From RHLJ01 sp963974345 (GTDB taxonomy: Bacteria > Bacteroidota > Rhodothermia > Balneolales > Balneolaceae): a stretch of DNA of 64,000 nt. Position numbers and translations under genes: made by a program. Below, piece by piece: positions 9,240-17,361 of the stretch (positions within the stretch are counted from its first letter, which is position 1; each line of letters begins with the position of its first letter). The stretch lies in the NCBI GenBank assembly GCA_963974345.1, contig CAXBBW010000002.1, positions 1 through 64,000 on the forward strand. The letters run 5' to 3'. The notes beneath the pieces were generated by a model that was not told where the DNA came from, did not search any database, and was given only the letters and a program-made list of their open reading frames with translations.

Positions 9240-9902
9240 ATGAATAAAATATTTCTATTTCTAATTCTGTTTATTCTTTCTTCCACATGCATTGTAGCTC
9301 CTGATTTTACAAGAACGAGTGAATATGATCTGAAAGGTGGAGTCCCATATATTCGGAATTTTCAATATAATTTTACACCTAATGGTTTATACTTCGGTTG
9401 GATTGATGGTTCTTTAGACAATCATGAATATATATTAACTCAAAAATTATATAGTGGTAGTGATAGCTTAATTAAAGAATTGGCACTTCCTGGAGAGGCC
9501 AGTCATTATTTAGAAACAAATAAGAAATATGGTTTTCCACATTATGCGATTATTTCATCCAATAATATTGATAGCAATGGGAATATAACTGATCAAAGAA
9601 AAGAAACGCTTTCAATAAATTTTGGGAGCATTGCTTTAAACTCACCTACTGTAAGAAATGAATTTTTAGAAATTCGAATCAGAATAAATGATTTTAATCC
9701 AGCGATTCAATCTATCATTCTTGATATTGATAAAGGTCAAGGTTGGGAACGTTTTTCTTCATTATTACCTAATCAAAACTTATTCAAATACCCTGAAAGC
9801 GAACTCGATCAGGTAGAGAATATGAGATTCGGCATTGTCATTAACGACTTCAATGACCAAGAACTGATTGTAGATTCAATAATTCTTTCCGAACCGTTTT
9901 AG
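9240..9902 (+). CDS. Array family B lipoprotein 2 (short, divergent)
   Basis: A 220-residue lipoprotein with lipobox SSTC. An in-frame TTG lies 6 bp earlier, overlapping the upstream stop, but the ATG at 9240 gives the better signal peptide. The mature N-terminus CIVAPDFTRTSEYD keeps the APDF-x-R part of the family motif but has lost the NENDPxS part. The rest is beta-rich with one fibronectin-III-like unit (LYFGWIDGSLDNHEYILTQK) and no propeller. It is translationally coupled to the preceding family A gene. Function unknown. Confidence 0.7.
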   Translation: MNKIFLFLILFILSSTCIVAPDFTRTSEYDLKGGVPYIRNFQYNFTPNGLYFGWIDGSLDNHEYILTQKLYSGSDSLIKELALPGEASHYLETNKKYGFPHYAIISSNNIDSNGNITDQRKETLSINFGSIALNSPTVRNEFLEIRIRINDFNPAIQSIILDIDKGQGWERFSSLLPNQNLFKYPESELDQVENMRFGIVINDFNDQELIVDSIILSEPF

Positions 9903-10146
9903 AATAGTGAAATTAGAAATTCTAATAGGTATTAAGTCGTTTATCAAGCTTTATTGTTGATGTAGATTAGATAATGATATTCCCATCCTGCACCCATCAT
10001 AGATCGAGTGTTGGTTTCACAAACGGGTTCGATTTCTAACTCTTCCTTTTTTTAAGACCTTATTTACGCTTTATGTTTTTAATTTTCTTGGATAAAGGAT
10101 ATCATCTCAAAATCTCAATAATAATACTATACCGTCTTTAAATTGA
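9903..10146 (+). promoter_or_regulatory. Upstream region of the 10147 gene with the second copy of the array leader
   Basis: A 244-bp gap. Bases 10070-10120 repeat 8132-8182 exactly, and the flanks (GTTCGATTTCTAA about 80 bp upstream of the start; TTTAAATTGAATG at the start) are also shared. The leader therefore precedes a family A gene in one place and a family B gene in the other, so the leader is not tied to gene type. Confidence 0.5.
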
Positions 10147-11127
10147 ATGTGGATTTCAAGAAGATTTCTTTTTTTACTTTTCGCCCTCTTTATCTGTATT
10201 ACTAGCTGTAAAGAAGTTCCTACTTTCGAAGAGTTTGAAGGATTTGATCCAGAAAGTCCTGATTATGTAGTTCCCGCTCCTCTTAATTTATTTGCCACAT
10301 TAGGGCAGTACAATAGAAGTAATGCTATTTCTTGGAGAACAAATGATGGTTTTCCAATTTCTGGAACCAAATCTTATTACAGTTACGAAGGATCAGAATC
10401 TCTTATGCCTTTAGAAAATATAGTGAAAACTTCGTGGCGTGAAGGTCAAACAAATACTTTTCAAATTCGACAATTACCTTATAAAAGTACTGTTTTCATG
10501 GCTCAACATTTTTATTTGAAAGATGGCGATACTCTTTTTTCTAAACCAAGTTTATCTACATTTGAAACGAACGTATTTAATTTTAGAATTGACTCAAGTT
10601 CGGGACAAAATAACATTATTAACTTTCAAAGTAGTTACCAATACTCACAAACTGCATTTGTTCTAGGGAAAATTGATTCACAAACCTATGATACACTTAC
10701 TTCTGTTGTATTACATAATGGTAGGATTGATTTAGATTCTAGTTCTATTAATGACTATGAAAATATTTCACTTTCTGTTCCACTTTATTACAAAAATCAA
10801 ACAGAGGTGTTTGAAATAGATTTTGATCAAAATGACTGTATAGAAAATCAATCAGGAACTATTTTCTTCCATCCGAAAGATCTAACCACAACTCTTAATT
10901 ACAAACAATTACTAATTGAGTGGTCACCAAAATGTAATGTTCAAGAAGTCTATGCATATGTTGTAGATGAAAGACGAAGATTTGCACTTAAAGAAATTGT
11001 AAAAAATGATACTCCTACAAGTATATTGATTAATGAGTTAGGATTTTCTGATTATAGTGTTTGGCTACTAGCTGTATCAGATGGTGTAAGAACAAAATTT
11101 ACTGTACCGCTAAGATTTGAACGTTAA
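10147..11127 (+). CDS. Array family B lipoprotein 3
   Basis: 326 residues, signal peptide with lipobox TSC (ICITSC), mature motif CKEVPTFEEFEGFDPESPDY followed by VVPAP, a variant of the family's APDF...DPxSxxF-x-P start. Beta-rich with two or three fibronectin-III-like units (AISWRTNDGFPISGTKSYYSYEG; LLIEWSPKCNVQEVYAYVVDE). Two cysteines near residues 238 and 265 could form a disulfide. No propeller. It starts 3' of the duplicated leader and has no family A gene immediately upstream. The next family A gene starts 18 bp downstream. Confidence 0.7.
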   Translation: MWISRRFLFLLFALFICITSCKEVPTFEEFEGFDPESPDYVVPAPLNLFATLGQYNRSNAISWRTNDGFPISGTKSYYSYEGSESLMPLENIVKTSWREGQTNTFQIRQLPYKSTVFMAQHFYLKDGDTLFSKPSLSTFETNVFNFRIDSSSGQNNIINFQSSYQYSQTAFVLGKIDSQTYDTLTSVVLHNGRIDLDSSSINDYENISLSVPLYYKNQTEVFEIDFDQNDCIENQSGTIFFHPKDLTTTLNYKQLLIEWSPKCNVQEVYAYVVDERRRFALKEIVKNDTPTSILINELGFSDYSVWLLAVSDGVRTKFTVPLRFER

Positions 11128-11145
11128 TTTTTAAAGTAATTTCCA

Positions 11146-12132
11146 TTGAATAACAAACTGCATATTTACTTTATTTTTATGGTATATATTTTGAGCACTT
11201 CTATTTATGCTCAAGAGGAAAAAGAAAATTTTGGTTGGGTACAAATTCATACGAATTTGGAGAAGTTCTACTTAGTTGTAGATAATGATTACCAGAATAG
11301 TTACTTCCTTACTTCTGGCGATAGTCTGAAATTGCCTATATACGGACATGAATTAAGAATTGTATGGAGAAACATTAATGATTATGTCACACTTGTGGAT
11401 ATACCCCTTAATAAAACCGTACTGAAAAGAATAAATTTTGCTCAATTTACTAGCTACCCAAAAAGTTCCTATCAAATACTTGAGAGTAGGCAAAATGTTA
11501 GTATTTCAACCGATAATAATTCAGAAATATTTATTGATGGAGAAAGTGTAGGTACACAATATGCTGAACTATTTTTAAATCCAGGTAAATATGATTTATC
11601 AATCATTAATCCCGAATTTGGTTCACTAGAAAAGACAGTGAATGTAAGCTATCATGAATTCACTTCCGTTGCTCGCTATAATGAGAATCCTAACCCTATA
11701 CCCGCTTTTGCAAAGCTGATACCTGGTCTCAGTTATCTTTCTACGAAACAATCTAAAAAAGCCATTATCACTTATTCGGGATTGGCATTACTTTCTGGCA
11801 CTGCATTATATTTTAATTCTGAATACAATAAAAAAAACGACCTATTCCAGCTACAAAACGAGGAGTATTTAGCAGCCACTTCTACCGAAGAAGCAATTTT
11901 AAAGAGAAATATTGCAAAAGGAACTATAAGTGACATGGAAAGCATAAATGAAAAAATTAACATCGCTACAATAAGTGCTATAGCATTTTATGCTATTACT
12001 ACAATTGATGGATTCAGAAAACCTAAAGGTGGATACAAAGGTCCCGATTTTTTAAATCCCCAATTTGGGCTAAACAGAAACTCGTTAAATGGGAATCTAT
12101 TTGCTGAAATCGGTTTTATGAAGAGGTTTTGA
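11146..12132 (+). CDS. Array family A protein 4: PEGA-like secreted protein
   Basis: 328 residues, TTG start supported by the signal peptide (LHIYFIFMVYILSTSIYAQ). The PEGA unit is the clearest of the array: VSISTDNNSEIFIDGESVG, an LNPGKYDLSI turn, then FGSLEKTVNVS. The shared KLIPGLSYLSTKQSKKA motif, a hydrophobic segment (ITYSGLALLSGTALYF), a charged helical stretch and a second hydrophobic segment follow, then DGFRKPKGGYKG. The stop overlaps the ATG of the partner lipoprotein by 1 bp. Confidence 0.75.
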   Translation: MNNKLHIYFIFMVYILSTSIYAQEEKENFGWVQIHTNLEKFYLVVDNDYQNSYFLTSGDSLKLPIYGHELRIVWRNINDYVTLVDIPLNKTVLKRINFAQFTSYPKSSYQILESRQNVSISTDNNSEIFIDGESVGTQYAELFLNPGKYDLSIINPEFGSLEKTVNVSYHEFTSVARYNENPNPIPAFAKLIPGLSYLSTKQSKKAIITYSGLALLSGTALYFNSEYNKKNDLFQLQNEEYLAATSTEEAILKRNIAKGTISDMESINEKINIATISAIAFYAITTIDGFRKPKGGYKGPDFLNPQFGLNRNSLNGNLFAEIGFMKRF

Positions 12133-14129
12133 TGAAACAGATACTTCATTTGGCGCTGATATTCATTCTAATAACAAGTTGTAAAGAAGCCCCAACTTTT
12201 ATCACTGAAAATGAATTAGACCCAGAAAGTGAAAACTTTATAGTTCCTAAACCAACTGAGTTTAATGTGCACACGTCTCAAGGAAAAAACAGATTGGAAT
12301 GGATGCTACCTAGAAATCAATCAAATTACATAGTTGGCTTTCTTCTTTATCGGTCATATTCAGATAGTGATTCTTATCAAAGAATAAGAACTCTTGAAGC
12401 AAATGCAAGAGGTGATCGCTACTCCGCACAAGACCCATTCATACCAGAAACATTTAATACTTTATATAAAATACAGAGTTTTTATATCAAACAGTCTTCT
12501 GATACTGTATACTCAGAACCCGTTTTTACAGATCAATCAAATATCCCATCCCATCAAGTTTCCCAAATAATTAAACCTTTTAATACTAATCCAACTTATA
12601 AAATAGAATTAAATCTATGGGAAGATTCCTCAGTTACTACAAATTTTTATATTGAAAACTCTGATTCATCAAAAAGCTTAATCAATTCTATAAGTGAAGG
12701 AAGCAGTTCTATTGAATATCCTTTGGATGTAAACCTACCTACTAGACGATTTTTCTATAAATTTTTAAACGATGAGTATGAATCTAGGTTTTTATTAGTT
12801 GAAGAAATTCAAGAGATAGACCTTACACTCAAAAAAGAATTAACCTTAAAAAGTATCACTGATAATTCAGTTAACTTAATTTTATCTGATTTATCATTTA
12901 CAGATACATCTTACTTTGAGCAAAATCAGAGCTTTTCCGAATTTGACCTTTTAATAATGTCCAGTGATTCTACGGTTCTTTTTGAGTCAACTGGTTTTGA
13001 ATTCAACTCCCCAATCTTTTTAGATGGTATAGATTCACTAAATCAATATGATATTTCGATTAAAGGAAGAAAAGGAATTTATGAAAGTGAAACTAAAAGA
13101 TTTCGATTAGCCTACACCCCTAAAATGATTAGCGAAAGAGAGTATAATTTTGCGTTTGATGGATTTAATGATATTGTAACTGATATTGATTCGAAAAATA
13201 AACTGATATATTTGTCATCTAGTTCAAGTGGAGAATCTATAAGTTCTGATTTCACAATTATTGATTATGAGCGAGGTAGATACGAATCAACTTTTTATCA
13301 AGGGGAGAAAAAAATAGGTAAATTTATTCCTGAAAATTTTAATTCTTCAAGTAAACTAATTACTTCTTCAGATGCTCCTACCCTATCAATATGGGATATT
13401 GATAACCTAGAACTAAGTCTTTCAAATAATATACCCTCGTATTCAAATGGCTTAGTAGCTTCCGATTTTGATTTTTATTCTGAGGATGAACTATTCGTTT
13501 TAAGTAAAAATGTAGGTATTGGATCACTTAGAATCTCTAAGTATAACATTGAAAAAGAAACTCACGAATTATTATTTAGCATCAATAGTGTTAACACGTA
13601 TTTGTCCAGAATTTTTTATGATGAATTCAATAATAAAATTTATGCAATCTTCCAAAAGGCGCCTTCTTCATATGTTCATTCTATTGTTTATGATTTAAAT
13701 ACTAAAGTACTTTCTAACGCAATAGAACATAGAGTATCTGCTGAAGCATTTAACGTAGAGCTTGGGGCAAAAGGTGAGTACTTACACATTTACGATGATG
13801 AAGATTATGTCGTTACAAATACAAAAACTGGGACTACATATCGAAACTATAGTATTGATTATCCTTTAGATTATAGAAGAATAAATGTTGCGAAATCTGG
13901 GTTAGAAGTTTGTAGTTCGATAAGAAAAAGCGACAGGAATTTACCAACGGCAATTATTGACTGCTACATCGATTCTGATAGACCCTTACAATACTTTCAC
14001 TATACCTCAATAAATGAAACTTCCTTATTAACATCCGTTCTTTCTGATGATGCCAATGAACTTATCTTAATTTTTCGAAATAAATTCATCGCATTTACAT
14101 TTGAAAAGAAATGGAACTTATACGAGTAA
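12132..14129 (+). CDS. Array family B lipoprotein 4 with beta-propeller-like C-terminal half
   Basis: A 665-residue lipoprotein. The ATG at 12132 overlaps the preceding stop and gives lipobox ITSC. The mature start CKEAPTFITENELDPESENF is the family motif. Fibronectin-III-like units fill about residues 40-330 (NRLEWMLPRNQSNYIVGFLLYRS). The second half contains repeated four-stranded units with hydrophobic-Asp patterns (DIVTDIDSKNKLIYLSS, FTIIDYERGRYESTF, LSIWDIDNLELSLS) that look like a seven-bladed propeller of the quinoprotein/WD type. The fold is inferred from repetition, not from a recognised family. It probably sits on the cell surface or outer membrane. Confidence 0.7.
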   Translation: MKQILHLALIFILITSCKEAPTFITENELDPESENFIVPKPTEFNVHTSQGKNRLEWMLPRNQSNYIVGFLLYRSYSDSDSYQRIRTLEANARGDRYSAQDPFIPETFNTLYKIQSFYIKQSSDTVYSEPVFTDQSNIPSHQVSQIIKPFNTNPTYKIELNLWEDSSVTTNFYIENSDSSKSLINSISEGSSSIEYPLDVNLPTRRFFYKFLNDEYESRFLLVEEIQEIDLTLKKELTLKSITDNSVNLILSDLSFTDTSYFEQNQSFSEFDLLIMSSDSTVLFESTGFEFNSPIFLDGIDSLNQYDISIKGRKGIYESETKRFRLAYTPKMISEREYNFAFDGFNDIVTDIDSKNKLIYLSSSSSGESISSDFTIIDYERGRYESTFYQGEKKIGKFIPENFNSSSKLITSSDAPTLSIWDIDNLELSLSNNIPSYSNGLVASDFDFYSEDELFVLSKNVGIGSLRISKYNIEKETHELLFSINSVNTYLSRIFYDEFNNKIYAIFQKAPSSYVHSIVYDLNTKVLSNAIEHRVSAEAFNVELGAKGEYLHIYDDEDYVVTNTKTGTTYRNYSIDYPLDYRRINVAKSGLEVCSSIRKSDRNLPTAIIDCYIDSDRPLQYFHYTSINETSLLTSVLSDDANELILIFRNKFIAFTFEKKWNLYE

Positions 14130-14137
14130 ATATCAAA

Positions 14138-15115
14138 ATGAAGAAGCCTTGCTTTCTATTACTTTTATTCACCATTTCGTCTATCAATGCCCAAGAAATT
14201 GGCTACATAAAGTTTGAATTCAATATTGACTCTGCAGTTGTAGTTCTAGATAGTGATCTTTTGGGAAGGCAAACTATTGGCTCAGGGGACTCCTTACGTT
14301 TAATTACAGGCACTCACTTAATACAAGTTTATCCTCCATTAGATGAAAAACAAGAATCGTTTAAATTTGTTTATCCTGATTCTACAGTTGTTATGAAGTT
14401 TAATTTCTCGAATACCAACATTTCAACTAATGCAGTAGACGGAAATTTTGCATCTCAAGATTATTTTGATTCAAATTTCATGTTAGTAACCGATCGAGAC
14501 TCTGAGATTTATTTAAGAGGTGAGTTAATTGGAACAGGCTTTGTAAAATTAAACTCACTATTCAGAGCAATTGAGCTTACGGTCAAAAATCCTGATTTCG
14601 GCTCAAAGTCCATCGATTTTTCAATCGGGGACGGTGTTGCTGTATATGAGTATTATCGTAGGCCGTCTGAGAGTTTAGCAAAATCGTTATCTGTCTTACC
14701 TGGAATATCTCAATTCTATAAAAAACAGGTATTAAAAGGCTTAGGTTTATCTGCTGCCACTATTTCTCTAGTCGCACTTGGAATAAGTAAAACCACAGAG
14801 TACTCAGCCGAGGAAAAAAACTTCATCTCTCTTAGAAATAGATATAATGATGCAACCGATGAGCAAGAAGCTTTCCTACTCGGAAACCTAACTGAAGAAC
14901 AGCATGATATAATTACAAAGTTAGACACCCAGCGTAAATTACTGTTTGGTTCTGCCTTACTTATGTATGCATTTAATATTTACGACGGTTATACAAGTAC
15001 ACCAAAAGGGGGCTATAAAAATGCAAAACCCTTGAATTTTTATCTTTCAATAGAAGACGGAACTTTTGGTAGTGTTAATACTGCAACCCTAAGAGTGAAT
15101 TTTTCCAGAAAATGA
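14138..15115 (+). CDS. Array family A protein 5: PEGA-like secreted protein
   Basis: 325 residues from the ATG at 14138, 8 bp after the previous stop. An earlier in-frame ATG at 14111 would overlap the upstream gene and spoil the signal peptide (MKKPCFLLLLFTISSINAQ). Beta unit 1 is IKFEFNIDSAVVVLDSDLLG; the PEGA-like unit is LVTDRDSEIYLRGELIGTG. The shared VLPGISQFYKKQVLKGLG motif, hydrophobic segments and TPKGGYKNAKP then lead to a short C-terminus. Its stop overlaps the ATG of the next lipoprotein by 3 bp (ATGA), so the pair is translationally coupled. Confidence 0.75.
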   Translation: MKKPCFLLLLFTISSINAQEIGYIKFEFNIDSAVVVLDSDLLGRQTIGSGDSLRLITGTHLIQVYPPLDEKQESFKFVYPDSTVVMKFNFSNTNISTNAVDGNFASQDYFDSNFMLVTDRDSEIYLRGELIGTGFVKLNSLFRAIELTVKNPDFGSKSIDFSIGDGVAVYEYYRRPSESLAKSLSVLPGISQFYKKQVLKGLGLSAATISLVALGISKTTEYSAEEKNFISLRNRYNDATDEQEAFLLGNLTEEQHDIITKLDTQRKLLFGSALLMYAFNIYDGYTSTPKGGYKNAKPLNFYLSIEDGTFGSVNTATLRVNFSRK

Positions 15116-17346
15116 AAATTCTTACTTACATATTGGTTCTGAGTTTAATATTAGTTCTTTACTTGTCTTGTAGTACTGCTCCAGATTTTGATCGAGTAAA
15201 CGAAAATGATCCTGACTCAAAACTATTCATTCCAGATAGTCCATCTATTGATGGTGTAACTTTCGAAATTGATTCTTTAAAAAACATCATTTTTACTTGG
15301 AGCCCTGAACGATTTGTAGATGGGTTTATAATTAAAAAAAGATATGATACTCATTCAGGTTTCACGGAATTGATAAATGTAGTTAGCCGTGATTCCGTTT
15401 TTATAGATTCTTCAAAGATTTTTACAGAAGGGACCACCTATCAATTAGATTTTTTTAGAAGAGTTGGAGAATCACAACGAGTTTTAACTAAAGATCCTCT
15501 TGAAATAACTTTGAATTTTGAACCTTTTAGTTATATCGACTTTTCATATAATGAAGACACAGGTCAATTATATATAAGCTCTGCATACTCAAATTCAAAT
15601 GATAATGCTACGTTAAAGTACTTTGATGGAATTGATGTTGAAATAAATAAATCTAGCTTAAGCGAAAACTGGGAGCCCTTTGAAACTTATGAGCTTGATG
15701 ATATTTTAATAAGTAATGATTCCAACTCTTTCGAGATTATTAGAACAAAAAATATTCCTGTTTTTGATTTAAAGCTTCGTATATCTCAGTTTATATATGA
15801 TTCAACTAATACAAAAAAGTATTTAAAGTCTATAACACGCACGAAATTTATTCATACACCAAATGATGTAAATTTTGAGTTTACTGATGAACTAAGTGGA
15901 ACTTTAACTTGGAGAAATAGTATTTTTTCATTCGGTGGTGTAATATTAAGTGGGTCAGTAACCGATACGCTTGATTACCCAACATCTAGAGTTGATATCC
16001 ATTTTGATCCTGCTCCTACTCCTCCTATTCAAATATCCGTTCAGCTCTTTACTGGCGAGAACTATAGCGCAACAGATCAGTCTTTTGATAGATACCCTGA
16101 TGTTGGTCTTCCTTATATAGAGGGCTTTTCAACAATAGGTAATCAATCTTTTGAATTCTCTTGGAATACTCGTTTTTCTGAAGATTATGCAGGGTTTATT
16201 ATCGAGCAAAGTATTCTTCCTTCAACTATTTATACTGCAATTGATACCGTTGATAAAAATACTACCTCTTATACTGTAAATGATCTAGATCAGAGTAAAA
16301 AATATAATTTTAAAGTTCATAGTTATACTTCGGAGTGGTCTCCATCGATAACAGTAGGATTCCAAAATTCTTTTTCCCAACTAGAATTTACGGAACTTGG
16401 TTATGGTGGTAAGTATACTATCAGTAAAAATGGTAAATATGAAGCAAAGCATCTCTTAGATCAAGTTACTTCATATGATAGTGGGGATATATTGGTTACA
16501 AATACTGAAACTGAAGAAGATTACCGAATAGAGATGGTGGTTTACCCAAATAGTCATAGACCTAGCATACTTGATTTCGTTGTCTCTGAAAAGAATAATA
16601 CTGTAATATTTATAGGCGACAATCACTCCATTGACAATTCTGGCGATTATATTTCAATCTATGATTTTGAAAATAGACAGTTTATTTTTGAATATATATT
16701 AGGTCCTGGATATAATGGTTTTGGATGGAATATTGAATTACTTGATGATGATAAAACAATAATAGTATCATTAGATGGTAAATTTAAGTTTTTTGATACC
16801 GAACTCGGACAATTTGTTCGCGAATTTAGAGTGCTAAATGGAGAGTGGACTTTAACCAAAGATAAAAAGCGAGCTATTTTATGCAATGAAGGTGGAATTT
16901 ATGAATACAACCTTAATTCGGGAAATATCATAAACCAAAATAACGACTTTTGTATTAGAGGTTATATTAACCAAAACCTAAATCTCTATTCTTATATAGG
17001 TCTTTCATCAATTAAAAATTTAGATATTGAATCTTTTTCAACTCAAGAAACACTTTTAAATCTAGACCAAGTAGATCCTTATGAAATTAGATCGTTGTGG
17101 TATTTGGAAGAAGATGATTTGTTAATTATTCGAAATGGTTTCAATTCTAGTTATTTAATTTATGATTTAACAGCCGACAATAATTTTTTAATTTCTCTAC
17201 CTTCTTATACAAAAAACAGAGGTTCTGGAATTCAATGGATTAATCGTAATGTAGATGGAACTTATTCAGTCATTTCTTATGACGCAGAGTTTTTATTTGA
17301 ATTAAAAGAAAGCTGGTCTTTAATTGATCAAGAATCAAGATTTTAA
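15112..17346 (+). CDS. Array family B lipoprotein 5 with fibronectin-III-like and propeller-like regions
   Basis: A 744-residue lipoprotein with lipobox LSC (LVLYLSC, Cys20) and the fullest family motif, CSTAPDFDRVNENDPDSKLF. Fibronectin-III-like units lie near residues 45-115 (IIFTWSPERFVDGFIIKKRYD) and 335-420 (FEFSWNTRFSEDYAGFIIEQS ... YTVNDLDQSKKYNFKVHS). Residues ~430-744 form repeats resembling propeller blades (NTVIFIGDNHSID, YISIYDFENRQFIFEYIL, KTIIVSLDGKFKFFDTELG). The next lipoprotein starts 15 bp after its stop, and the two share strong similarity, pointing to a tandem duplication. Confidence 0.75.
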   Translation: MKILTYILVLSLILVLYLSCSTAPDFDRVNENDPDSKLFIPDSPSIDGVTFEIDSLKNIIFTWSPERFVDGFIIKKRYDTHSGFTELINVVSRDSVFIDSSKIFTEGTTYQLDFFRRVGESQRVLTKDPLEITLNFEPFSYIDFSYNEDTGQLYISSAYSNSNDNATLKYFDGIDVEINKSSLSENWEPFETYELDDILISNDSNSFEIIRTKNIPVFDLKLRISQFIYDSTNTKKYLKSITRTKFIHTPNDVNFEFTDELSGTLTWRNSIFSFGGVILSGSVTDTLDYPTSRVDIHFDPAPTPPIQISVQLFTGENYSATDQSFDRYPDVGLPYIEGFSTIGNQSFEFSWNTRFSEDYAGFIIEQSILPSTIYTAIDTVDKNTTSYTVNDLDQSKKYNFKVHSYTSEWSPSITVGFQNSFSQLEFTELGYGGKYTISKNGKYEAKHLLDQVTSYDSGDILVTNTETEEDYRIEMVVYPNSHRPSILDFVVSEKNNTVIFIGDNHSIDNSGDYISIYDFENRQFIFEYILGPGYNGFGWNIELLDDDKTIIVSLDGKFKFFDTELGQFVREFRVLNGEWTLTKDKKRAILCNEGGIYEYNLNSGNIINQNNDFCIRGYINQNLNLYSYIGLSSIKNLDIESFSTQETLLNLDQVDPYEIRSLWYLEEDDLLIIRNGFNSSYLIYDLTADNNFLISLPSYTKNRGSGIQWINRNVDGTYSVISYDAEFLFELKESWSLIDQESRF

Positions 17347-17361
17347 AAAGGCTTTATTTAG

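Noticed and set aside
8035..10146. A transposon boundary in the duplicated leader
   Set aside because: No terminal inverted repeats or transposase are seen; the repeat is direct and adjoins start codons.
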